Origin: Phylloscopus collybita
Taxonomy: Eukaryota > Chordata > Aves > Passeriformes > Phylloscopidae
Assembly (NCBI GenBank): GCA_027886175.1
Contig: JAJNNQ010000026.1
Span: 25,252,001 to 25,316,000, forward strand
Length of the DNA stretch: 64,000 bases
Direction: 5' to 3'
Each line of letters begins with the position of its first letter. The first letter of the stretch is position 1. This document shows positions 36,301-46,643 of the stretch, in pieces. The position numbers were made by a program, and so were the translations under genes. Below the pieces are notes generated by a model. The model ran no database searches. It was not told the origin of the DNA and saw only the letters and a program-made list of their open reading frames with translations.

Positions 36301-39300
36301 CCATGACAGCCCATGCTAGACTAACACCTGCAGCCCTTTATGGGTTACTGACTTAAAAGCATTGCCATCCAGCATACTGACCAGAGTTTACACTAAAGAT
36401 CTGTGTGGGCTGCATGTTGGCCCCTCTCAAAGTGGCAATTTTAGTTTTTAGTGGTGTTTGGGTATTACTAGCAGCTATTTCTGATTACTTTTATCTTTAT
36501 CAAATTAATGTCTATATATGTGACAGCAATTAGGGAAGGATACCAAAACTTCAGAGGGGAAATATCTGTTCAGTACCTGCAGACTAAGGTGTACATGCCT
36601 TATAGAGAAGAGTGTTATGTATCATCAATGATTTTAATTGCACAATACTCTTAGACAAAGGAGGTATAGCTCCAGTTCCTGTCATTTAGGCCCTTGACTT
36701 TTCAAAGCTAGCCTTAATTTTGCCTTCATTCTCAAGACCATGAGATGTCAATGCTTTAAATTCCTTTCATATTACTTTTTTCCTCCGGAGACTGAAATTT
36801 TCTGCATGTTTATACCACAAAAGAGAAAACAGACTTCCCTGGCTTTCTGAATTGAAGTTTCCTTTTTTCCTATTATCTCTGCAGAATCATCCTCCATGAC
36901 ACTCTGTTCCTTGTGTCATCCATCTCAGGACTCTGTTTCCCCTATCATTAATCTAAATAGTGTACCTGTTTCTAAATTAATACAGTCTCCCAAAAAAGGG
37001 TACTTTCAGTTCCATTGCATGCTCAGCATCTTGGAAGATTGCCTTTGTGCTGAATGGAGAATTTAGGCCTTTCCAGAGTGAAAAGAGATCTATCCATCTG
37101 GGAGAAATTCTAAGCTGGATGTACTAATTTTTGTTAGCATTCCCCTTTTCTGGGACAAGCCAAGGTTTGGAACATGTCATTGATTTATTTCTTTCATTAA
37201 CACATTGGAACACAACAATTTGAGTGCTACTGTTGAGTTTGCTGCACCTGTCCTGTAATGCAATAGTCAACCATTATCAAATGTAATTAGCATGTTTGAA
37301 GCAATGTATTGGTCCACCACAAATGCTTTTTAGGAGGAGGGAGATTATTTTGAGTGCTTTATGACTTTCCTGAAGAGTCTAAAAGCTTTTTAAAGCAGTT
37401 AAATATGTTCACACTAGAAGGGCTAAATCAAGGCTCTTCAGGAGTATATTGCTATGGGTGGAGAATTGCTGTTAGCAAAGCAGTGACGTAGGAAACCAAA
37501 AGGTGTAAATTTAAAAATACTGATGCTGACAATATAAAAAGAAACTTCTAGTAGCATCATTCATCCCCACAACCTCCACACATTACAGCTAGTACAGGAA
37601 GATCAATGTCATGGCAAAAGTTGGTGGAGGGCTGAGCCCTAAACAATCTGGGATTTTTAATCTGATGTATCATTGAGTAATGAAGAAAGAGACAGGGTGG
37701 ATGGAGTGTGAAAATATATATCTTCTGCTTTATGCATACAACAAAGAAAAAGGGTAAGTTTTCTCTAATTTGTGGAAGGTGTTGAGGCACAAAACATGGA
37801 GTGAGGAAAGCTATGAGAACTCCTCACAGAGGTATCCAATTTGACAACTTGTGGTTATAAAAAGTAGATCTAGGTGCAAGTCTAAAAGTAGCCCAAGATG
37901 AACTGCTGCTTGCAGCCATGGGCCAGTGTTTTTGTTCATGATCTCAACAGAAAATTTACCTGCACAGAACAGCTTGTTGTTCTCACATAGTAGAGAATGA
38001 AAACACCAAGTCTGTATTTTCTGTTTCATCTCCTACCTGTGGTACTCTCAGATCCTATTGTACTCATCTTCTGTAGAAAATATGACTGCATTTTTTGATC
38101 AGTGATGAAAAAAGATTTTCTGATAATTTAAGAACTTTTTTCCCCTTCCAGTGCTAAGAGAAGACAGAATATATGAACACACTGTACAACATAAGTGATA
38201 AATAATGAAGGTAGTAAATCCTTGTGCAATTTCCTCAGTCTTCAACCATCCACCTTATAGACCTCATCAGGGCGCTGAGGAGCTACTGCCTGCCCATAGT
38301 TCTCTTTTAGACTAAAGTAAAGAGGCAGAAAGAATCTCAACATTTACACTAACATCGACTAGCTGACCGTTGACCAAATTAAAAGTTAGGACAATGAGCA
38401 TGTTTTTTTCTTCATAGTTGGAACAAATATCTGCTGGAGCAATTTAAGAGAGGCCGCAATGACTTCCGTTTCCCTTGGAATGTTTTTGAAATAAGGTAGT
38501 TGTGTCTGAGGAGATGCTCCACTGCTGCTGTGTTTGCGCCAGCATCCAGTGGTCTTTGCTTGCTAGGCAGAAGAGAAGAATATGTTGGCACCTTGGATTT
38601 TGCTGAAGTTTCGTGGCCGTTTCAGATTTAAAATATACAAAGGTTGTAACACAGGCATACTAGTATTTAAACATCAGCCTATTCTGTCTGAGCTAAATAT
38701 TGATGATCAGCACCAGCTAAATCTTGGCATGGCACAGGGCTCAGAGCAAAGGACCCTATGCTTCCTGCTTCTTGGATCTCTTGTTCGCACTCATACTATA
38801 ATGGAAATTTCTCTTTCTGTGCTGTCCATGGCCTCACAGTGTTTGTTTGCAATATTGTGCTGAGGACAAACGTTCCAGAGAACATTACTTTGTCCTTTAT
38901 TCTTTTCATAATAAGTTTTCATCCTGATTGATAGCTTATTGCTTCGATAGCACAAAGTGGAAGGGTTGCTATAAGAATTCATCTGAAGGCAAAAACCAAG
39001 AGATGATTTTGTGTGTGTAAAGTACTCTGATAGTAGAGTAGCAAACACAGCAAGAAGGTCAGCCCTGAAGAGAATTTAATTTATTATGGAAAACAACTGG
39101 CAAAACTGCAACAATGCTTGGCTGTGTGGTATAAGTAAAATTATAATAGTTGTCATTTATATACTCTGACTTGAAAACAGGCTGTTTCCAGGTTGATATT
39201 GTGTGTTTTCCATACAAGATTACTTTTTTCCTCTGCATGCCACCTCCCTGGAATCAATCAAACAGATTACTCCAAAGTGACCTTGTTGTAATAGTATGTA

Positions 39301-39344
39301 TATCAAATTTATACATAGCTTCAAATAAAGTGCAGGTTTGCATT
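33307..39344. other. Unique sequence, no gene recognised
   Basis: The 33330-33400 part is CpG-containing but has no polypurine tract or retroviral feature, so it is probably host flank of the LTR. The rest is AT-rich. One weak splice-like candidate lies at 36885-37063. No interspersed repeat is confidently identified. Confidence 0.5.
36885..37063 (+). other. Candidate terminal exon-like open segment (weak)
   Basis: A strong pyrimidine tract and TCTCTGCAG acceptor-like site at 36857-36884 is followed by 59 open codons to a TAG at 37061-37063. The frame includes SVSPIINLNSVPVSKLIQSP. It is not recognised, and no AATAAA follows closely. It is likely to be chance. Confidence 0.12.
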
Positions 39345-39395
39345 ATTGAATATATGAATAGGGCAAGCAGTAACAATATTAATTTTACTTAATGT
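39345..39395 (+). repeat. 51-bp direct repeat, copy A
   Basis: The copy runs from ATTGAATATATGAATAGG to ACTTAATGT and aligns without gaps to 39938-39988 at about 84% identity (8 mismatches in 51). The core CAAGCAGTAACAAT is identical in both. Confidence 0.8.
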
Positions 39396-39937
39396 TATGC
39401 CTACTATATGGAGCTAAAAGATAGCAAGATTTACAACCATTTCAAGGGAAGTTATTGCAGTTTGATACTAGCATTTTCCCTTTCCCTTTCTTCTGTAGTA
39501 TAGTAATGGAGAAATAACACAGCAAATTTCACAGGCTGTTGTAATACAGCCATCAAGGCCGTGGCTGCCTTTTAGGGGCTGAGAGTGAGAGCAGGACTGG
39601 ACAAAGTCAGTAATAGGGTCATGCCAGGCCCCGTTGTCCCCCAGGCTGGCCTGCCATGGTGGCACTGGGAGGTCCAACACATGGGTGTGCACTGGAAGCA
39701 GTGGGGGCTGCAGCCACAGCAACCCTGCGGGCTCCCTGTTTTCCCTGAGGGGGATGTTCCACCTGGCTGTGCTACTATGATGCTGGCCCTAAACCCTGGC
39801 AGCTGAAGCCCAGGATGTTGGATGCTCTCAGCACCTTTTCCACAGCAAGGAGAAGTGGGCAAAGCATAGACATGGCTATGGAGAGATAATGCAGTGAGCT
39901 TTGGGGTATGCAGCATGTGTGAGGCACTGTCTACACC
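39396..39937. other. GC-rich block between direct repeats
   Basis: From about 39540 to 39860 the sequence is much richer in G and C than the surroundings. It contains overlapping open frames on both strands (a 142-codon minus frame and a 73-codon plus frame). These are explained by the scarcity of AT-rich stop codons and show no known domain. The two 51-bp copies at its edges suggest a duplication or an insertion event. Confidence 0.45.
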
Positions 39938-39988
39938 ATTGAATGCATGCATAGAACAAGCAGTAACAATAATAATTGTATTTAATGT
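39938..39988 (+). repeat. 51-bp direct repeat, copy B
   Basis: Partner of 39345-39395, offset by 593 bases. Just downstream a TTTAATGTGCTCCATT unit recurs as TTTAATGTGGTCCATT about 34 bases later. Confidence 0.8.
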
Positions 39989-40095
39989 GCTCCATTTCAT
40001 TTACCAGTCCATTTAATGTGGTCCATTGCTCTGTGAAGCTACATTGATACCTACTGCATGGCTCCTATGTTGTACCACACTTGCTCCCTGTACTA

Positions 40096-40126
40096 AAGGT
40101 GCAGCCTCACTGTGAGGCTGCACCTT
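40096..40126. repeat. Perfect 15-bp inverted repeat (foldback) at CR1 5' edge
   Basis: AAGGTGCAGCCTCAC, a single T, then its exact reverse complement. The right arm is normal CR1 sequence (GTGAGGCTGCACCTT). The left arm is an inverted copy of it located exactly at the 5' truncation point. Confidence 0.95.
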
Positions 40127-40572
40127 GGGTACTGTGTTCAGTTTTGGGCCCTGCACTTTGAACAGGACTTTGAGGTCCTGCAGTGTGTTCAGAGAAGGGC
40201 AAGGCTGGTGAATCTGGAAAAGGGTCTGGAGGACAAGTCTAATGAGGAATGGCTGAGGGAGCTGGTGGTGTTTAGCCTGGAGAAAAGGAGGCTCAGCGAG
40301 ACTCTTGTTGCTCTTCACAACAGCCTGAAAGAGAGTGTGGTGAAGTAAGGATTGGTCTCTTCTCACAGGCAATAAGACATAGGACAAGAGGAAATTACCT
40401 CAAGCGGTGCTTGAGGAGATTTATGTTGAACACCAAGAAAAATTTGTCCACAGAAGAGGTTGTCAGGCATTGGAGCAGGCCGTTCAGGGAGGTGGTGAAG
40501 TCCCAGTACCATGGAGAGACACAGTTTAGTGGTGGACTTGGCAATGATGGATTAATGATTGGACTCAGGGAT
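40111..40572 (+). mobile_element. CR1: CR1 LINE fragment, 5' foldback, 3' tail missing
   Basis: It starts at TGTGAGGCTGCACCTT and continues through the CR1 blocks TTCAGTTTTGGGCCCTGC, GTTCAGAGAAGGGCAAGG, TTTAGCCTGGAGAAAAGG, GACAAGAGGAAATTACCTC and AGTTTAGTGGTGGACTTGG. It stops near 40572 without the usual TTAAAGGTC...ATTCTATG tail. Because reverse transcription starts at the 3' end, the tail was probably lost after insertion. Confidence 0.92.
40112..40348 (+). pseudogene. CR1 ORF2 C-terminal remnant
   Basis: The frame carries the CR1 ORF2 order: VQRRARLVNLEKGLEDKS, then WLRELVVFSLEKRRL, then ALHNSLKE. A stop then interrupts the frame. It is a dead remnant with no upstream catalytic domains. 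Confidence 0.8.
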
Positions 40573-43500
40573 AATTGTGCACCTTTACTTCCTCATTTAT
40601 TCTGAGAAGAACTTTGGGTAATGCGTCTAACAGTATGTTTAGTTACTGCACATGTGTCCAAAGCTGAGGATGATGAGATACGATGTCTCTTTTCCCATTC
40701 ACCTGTTGGAGTGCAGACTGTTCCCAAAACTAAGCTCTCTACCTCCTAGCTGGTTTGCAGTTGTACACTTTTGGCCAGAGAAAGCCCCATGAGTGCAGGT
40801 GGGGGAGAGAGCAGTGGCTTATCAACCCAGATGCCCACAAGCAGCATGCAGGGACTAAGTGATACAACACCCCTTCCCGGTGACACTGGGCATTAGATCT
40901 CCCTAGAGAGCTCTGATCACTCTCCTCCTGCCCAGGTACACAATTCTGCTTTTTCTCACTTCCAAGTTGCTCCTCAGCCTTCTGACTGGGATGGATGAGT
41001 GCCAGGCACATGTGACTTTGAGAAAAGACATGGGCATGCTTCTTTGAAATCCCTGTCAGCAGCCACAGAATATGACTTAGTCTGCACATTTAGGTACTGG
41101 GCATTTCATCCCCTAAGCTTTGATTCCCCATGTGAAATAGAATCCTATTTTCACAGATTTAAACTTGCAACACCAATGAAAAAGCAATTACACTGTGCAA
41201 CACATATAAAAATTATGACAGTCATCTATCTTTCTGAACATTTTGCAGTTTTATTCACATTTATTGAAGGCTTTTCCCCCAGATAACATCTTTCTGTAAG
41301 TCCACTTTGCTAGACTATTGAGTCATCAGAATATGCTTGAGGATGCGTCATTAGAACGTCACGAAAACATGGTCCTTAGTATCAGTCATGGTCACAGGAA
41401 TGCAATAAGCTAAGCCATGGCAGCACACTTAGAGCCATCCCAATGTTTTTTGAAGGCTAATACACTTTTCACTTAATTACAGTTTCAAATTATACAGCCA
41501 TTTTTCAGTGATTCATTGCAATTATCATCTGTATTTAATTTAGAGCAAAAAATGCACATAATCATTTTTGGCATAAACACACTTTAGTCAGTGGGTTTGT
41601 AGCAGAACAAAATTAACCCCACAAAAAGATCTTTTCATGACTCAGCTTTCCCATACAAAATTTTAATTAAAATACTCCCGACACCAGTACAAAAATGTGA
41701 ACAACTGTAGTTGTGTGTAGCTGCGTACAAAATCCCTTCAAATTTGCTGGAAAAATTGCCCAGAAGTAATGATTTTTAATCAGAACAAACAATGTGAATT
41801 AAAGTATCATCTTCTAGGTCTCTGTGTTAGCTAAAGCATTTTTGACAGCTTCTCAAGGAGCAGCTTGTGTCCTTACATAGAGCCATCTTCTACCTGCAAA
41901 GTAAAGCACATCCAAAAATTACTACTGGGCCTGAATTGTTGTACATATGTTTAGTAAGGACAACGTGCATCAAGCATCTGAGTGTACAGAAAAGTAAGCA
42001 GACTCCAAAGGCAACACCAACAGAGTCATATGCCAAATCCAACTTAAGCACAAGTGACATGACATGGTGAGGTTGATCATGCAATCTATTTTTTGATAAA
42101 TTCCTGTATGCATCTGGAGAGGTTGCATCGAAAGAAGAGCTCGGTAAGATATAAAGCACGTATTACCTCTACACTCCAGCTGCTTACTGCACTGGTTTCT
42201 AGAGCCCAAATAAAAACAACTCCACACCCAACATAAACACATCTGAGGTGAATATTGTGACCTTTCTCTGGTATGCCTTCTGTTAGTTTTCATCAAGGAG
42301 TTCCACAGATCATTTTCTGTTTAGGTTAGCTCAAAAAGTACCAGGTTATCGAAAAATCTCTGGCTGGTTTCCAAACAGCAGCTCACCTAATGATTCAAGG
42401 TGGATCCCTCTGTGTTGGTATAAATAAGAACAGTTTTAGTCTTATGTATTGTGATAGTTAATCTGCTGCTATTATGGCAGCTCTTTGTTTAGTGGTTTTA
42501 TCTGCTCACACTTGAAGAAAGTTATTATCCCAGATTATCTGCATCTGAACACTTTTAAATCAATGAAGTTACCAAAGCAAGAAATCTGGCTTATTGTTAA
42601 AGTTATTTGTGCTTTCATAGCACTTGAGAAGGAAGAAATCCTCTTGCAAGGGTTTTTCAGTGATATGTAATACAAGAGAGAAAAACTTGTCAAAAGCAAT
42701 ACAAAAAATGTAGGGCATTCTAAGAAACTGATATGATTCTAGGATTGGTTAGATATGTAACCTAATGTCCCAAATGAATTTGCCTTATGAAAAATGAAAT
42801 AAATAAATAGGGAAAGCACTTCTCTATTGATCCTTATTTCTTTATTGCAGCAAATGTACCCTTTACAAAGAACTGAAGGGCTCATGGCTCTCTGCATTTA
42901 GCATCCTGCTGTTTACCAGGATATTTGCAATCCAATCAGACTGACTGAGCAGTTGCCCTGTGACTGAAGTTGCTTTGGTAGTGTCAAAACTCAATGCTTT
43001 GCTGAATGCTTTCTGTTCTCTCAGCACAGTATTGTCCTTGGTCACATGTTGACAAAATCTTCTTATGCTTCACCATCTCAAGATTGATGAGAGCAGCATT
43101 TTGAGTCCTAGGCCACTTCACAGCGTTCTGAACATGGAGTAAAACCCCATGTGAGAAGCTGGTGTGAAGGAGTCGCTGCCAATTCCAAATTCTGCTATGG
43201 TTCCTTTCCCTACTGCTCTTTTATGGACACCCTTCCATGGGCATTTCAGAAAATTCTGCCCACCATCCATAACATGGAACACTTTCCTTTAACCTGGAAA
43301 GTTGTCGTGTACTGATTGTGGCTGCATTTGTGTCTTGTGCATTGAGTGAGAAAACTACTCAAGTTTTCTTGTTACTTGTCCTCACAAGAGAAATTAGGAC
43401 CCTGGGCCTGTGTAAGGTTCTTCCAAAAGCAGGATCTAAGACAGCAAATAAAATGATGTACAACCTCTCCACTCATGGAGTACAGATACTGTTCATGGGG

Positions 43501-44852
43501 GTGATGGTTGTCAAGACAAAGCACAGATGGAATACAGCAGTTAGCTTAAGAGATGAGTACCTATGGAATAAAACAGTGAACAGATAGGAAAGAGTTGAGC
43601 AGCAGAAGTTCCATTTTGGCTTCTGTATTTTGTGTGGAAAGGCTTTCTGCCTGTCTGTGTGCAGTCCCTCCCTGGCACTGGCTGATGGTGTATATGAGGC
43701 ACAGTGTCAGGGCCCCAAGAATGTCCCTCCTCCTGGAAGTTCGCGTGACAGCTGGGGGTACTTGGCCAAGGGCAGCCCCTTCCTTTGCTGAACTTTGAGT
43801 CAGACTCCCAGATGGTGTTATGGGAATGGCCCATCCCTGCTTCCCTGGGAGATGCTTTTAAACTGAGCAACTACCAGTTGTGCCCTGACATATCACGGGA
43901 AAAGTGAAAGAAAAGAGTCAAGGCTTGCATCTGGGGATCTGTTTCTGTCTAAAGGTGTGGGATTCTTTTGTTGATTTCTGTGGATTTAGTTTTGTTTTGG
44001 TTTGTTTTTTAGTAAGAGAAAATACCAGTTACATTTTCCACAAATTGCAAGGAAAAAAATTGCACTCAGCCTATTTTCATATAATGCCAAGCTGGTGCGC
44101 TTCCACTTGGAGAAATTATTATCTATTTGACAGCACTATTTATAATGCCACCTGATGTTTTCAATCAGGCAGTTTTGCACAAAGAAGGAAAGTTTTTCAG
44201 AAAAAACCTGGGAAATAAAGCTCTGTGATTTTTTTCAGACTCCTTACTCAAAGCAAATTAATGTAAAATTGCTGTTTTCTGTCTACCTTTTCAGTTGCTG
44301 CTGACATCATATTAGGAACAGAGTTTGTTAGAGATGCCAAAGTAGCTTCTCATAACTTGCATTTTTGTAGTCTTTTGGTAAGCTGAATGACCACAGTTAC
44401 TGAAAAAGAAGAGCCTTTGTCATTTCTGGACTGAGGAATTGTCAAGCTTAGGTCAGGCAGCCCTGATTTTGCTTCATGGCATGTACATCCTTTTGGGGGT
44501 TGACAAATTAGTTTTGTGGAGTTAATGAGTTTGGTTCTAAGTAAAGGCACACTAAATCACCATCCATTCACTATGTCAAGCCTAAGCTTGACTTCATTCA
44601 ATTTTACACAACCAAATAGGCTACAAAAAATATCTTTTGCTGCTTTTATTGAACAGAAAAACTTTATAGGTTACAGATAATCTGCAACTCTTGTTTCTGG
44701 AAAGAAACATGGAAGTGGCAGCAAAGGAAGATATAGGTCTCAGATCAACTAAAAATCACAGAAGATAAGAAGGTGATTTATAGCAATTCTATTCTCTGGG
44801 TGCTAAAGACCCTTAAATCAAAAAGTCTGGTCATACCTCTCCAGCCCTGGAA

Positions 44853-44870
44853 TTTTTTTTTTTTTTTTTT
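44853..44870. repeat. T18 homopolymer
   Basis: Uninterrupted run of 18 T's after GGAA. Confidence 0.9.
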
Positions 44871-44951
44871 GAGAAAAGCTAAATTTATACCAGGTTATAC
44901 TTCAGTAAATCATCAAAGATCCCAAGTAATCTTCTAAAGTTTCTCCAAGGC

Positions 44952-44969
44952 TTTTTTTTTTTTTTTTTT
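44952..44969. repeat. T18 homopolymer
   Basis: Second run of 18 T's, 81 bases after the first. The paired runs could be minus-strand A-tails, but no element body is recognised. Confidence 0.9.
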
Positions 44970-45560
44970 AATTTTACTTTAATGTGGAAAATTAATTTTT
45001 GTTGAGTCAAGTTTTCTTCCTGACTGGTATTGACTTGTGTGGAGAGGAAGATTTACCCTGTGTCCATGTTTAGATACAGCTTTGTAGCATTTTACTTCAC
45101 ATTCTTAGGATGTACTTTAAAGATGTTTGTGTTTTGTGTTCCTGGGAAATTTCTTATTTCATTTCATCATCCTTATAGAACTTGGGCTAAGCCAATTCCC
45201 AGAGAAAAGAAAACATTATTTCAACATAGGATTAGCTGTTCATTTTAGGAATTTCAAATTGCTGCCCTGGAGAGTCATGGGTATGTATAATCCGTTCTAG
45301 ATATCCCAAGGTTGCAGTTTTCTCTCTCAATAAGTGAAGAGGAAAAAGACAAAATTATAACTAAGGCATTTATAGAAATAATGTGTCAAACCCCAACAAC
45401 AACAAAAGAATGAATGAAATATTAAGTTCCTAATTTGCGGTAGCTGCTGGCTATGTTTGAGGTACTAAGGAAATGTTTCAGTAGTCATATGCTCTAGTCA
45501 CAGATGAAATTCCAGCCATTTTTGAAGTGGGAATTCCAGTGAGTATTTTGAATATGCATA

Positions 45561-46122
45561 TTGGGTCTGGCTGGGGTGGAGCTATCCTTTCTTACAGAAG
45601 CTTTCTTAGTGCTGTGCCTTGCATTTGTGGTTGTAACTGAGTCAAAAGGACGAGCGCATTTTGGTCACTGCTGAACAGTGTTCACAAGCCATCAATGCTG
45701 CCTCTCCAATCCCATCCACAGGACAGTGGGCTGGGAGTGGGTGACAGGTTGGGACAGGACACAGCTGGCACCCCTGACCCAGTGGAAGCAATATCCCATT
45801 CTGTGTGAGGTCATCTTAGCAATAAAAGCTAAGAGAAAGGAGGAGGAGTGGCACACTCATTGTTACAACATTTGTCTTCTAGTGCCACTGCTCTGTGTGC
45901 TGGGGCACCGTTTTCTAGGAACAGTCTGGTCGTCACTTGCTGATTGGAAGTACAGAATAAAGCCTTTTGTTTTCCTTTGCTTCCATGTGAGGCCTTTGCT
46001 TTTCTGTTATTAAACTTTACATTGACCCAGAAGATTTTTATCTTATTTTTCCCAGTCCAGCTCAGAGGGGGAGGCAATAGAGTGGCGTGTAGGTGACCTG
46101 GTGGCTAACCAAGGTCAGCCCA
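45561..46122 (+). mobile_element. ERVL-like solo LTR, plus strand
   Basis: Collinear blocks recall a large avian LTR group. They are TTGGGTCTGGCTGGGGTGGA at the left, a TCACTGCTGAACAGTG block, and CAGTGGGCTGGGAGTGGG. These are followed by GACACAGCTGGCA, GCAATAAAAGCTAAG (TATA position), CTGATTGGAAGTACAG, AATAAA at 45956-45961, ATTAAAC near 46009, and a GAGGGGGAGGC U5 block. It ends near GGTGGCTAACCAAGG. The terminal TG and CA are degraded and no duplication is clear, so the edges are approximate. The 111-codon frame at 45678-46013 is LTR sequence. Confidence 0.82.
45956..45961 (+). terminator. LTR polyadenylation signal AATAAA
   Basis: AATAAA inside the plus-strand LTR, followed by a TTTTGTTTTCC stretch. 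A second, weaker ATTAAA lies about 50 bases downstream. Confidence 0.6.
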
Positions 46123-46618
46123 ATCCACTTCATTGTGAAATAGTTTTAGTTTCATCTCAAAGTGCTGCAAAGCATAACTAGGTATGTGAGATGCCTTCAA
46201 GTAGTTCCAGATAGGAAGAGAAATCTTTTGTCTTATAAAATTACTCAAATCTTATATTTAGGAGAACATCCTTCCATTTTTTGTGCTTGAAATGCCTTTC
46301 TAAATTGCTAGAACATTTGGCAGAGCAAGAGACCCAGCCTAGAAACTTAAACACTCCTTGTTGCTAGCAAAGGTCTTTCATGAAGTTATTTTACAATTCC
46401 CAAGGGTCCTCATTCTGAAGATGTTCGCCTGCCTCTGTAAAATTAATTTATAAAAATATGGGATCAAAGTAGTATAAAGTGAATGGTTATTTTTCCAAAT
46501 TTAAAGTGCATTTTTGGTTACTCAACTAGAAATGAAAATTAACTCTATTAAACCTTTTCATTGGTAGATGAAGCTTCATAAAGTAAATTTTATATAGGTC
46601 ACAAATTTCCAGACACTG

Positions 46619-46643
46619 TTATGTTATGTTATGCTATGTTACA
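46619..46643. repeat. (ATGTT)n pentanucleotide microsatellite
   Basis: Four to five tandem TTATG units, one of them carrying a C. Confidence 0.85.

Larger units (their letters stand above)
40573..45560. other. Unique sequence with two long poly(T) runs
   Basis: No gene is supported. A moderately GC-rich stretch lies at 40740-40990. T18 runs occur at 44853-44870 and 44952-44969, only 81 bases apart. A TATAAAG near 42152 and an AATAAA near 42210 occur in a CpG-containing patch but lack any other support. Confidence 0.5.

Noticed and set aside
39572..40000. 142-codon minus-strand frame in the GC-rich block
   Set aside because: GC-rich DNA lacks AT-rich stop codons. Frames are open on both strands here, and no protein family is recognised.
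40013..40387. 124-codon minus-strand frame
   Set aside because: It is largely the antisense of a CR1 fragment.
45678..46013. 111-codon plus-strand frame
   Set aside because: It lies entirely within the ERVL-like LTR, including its polyadenylation region.
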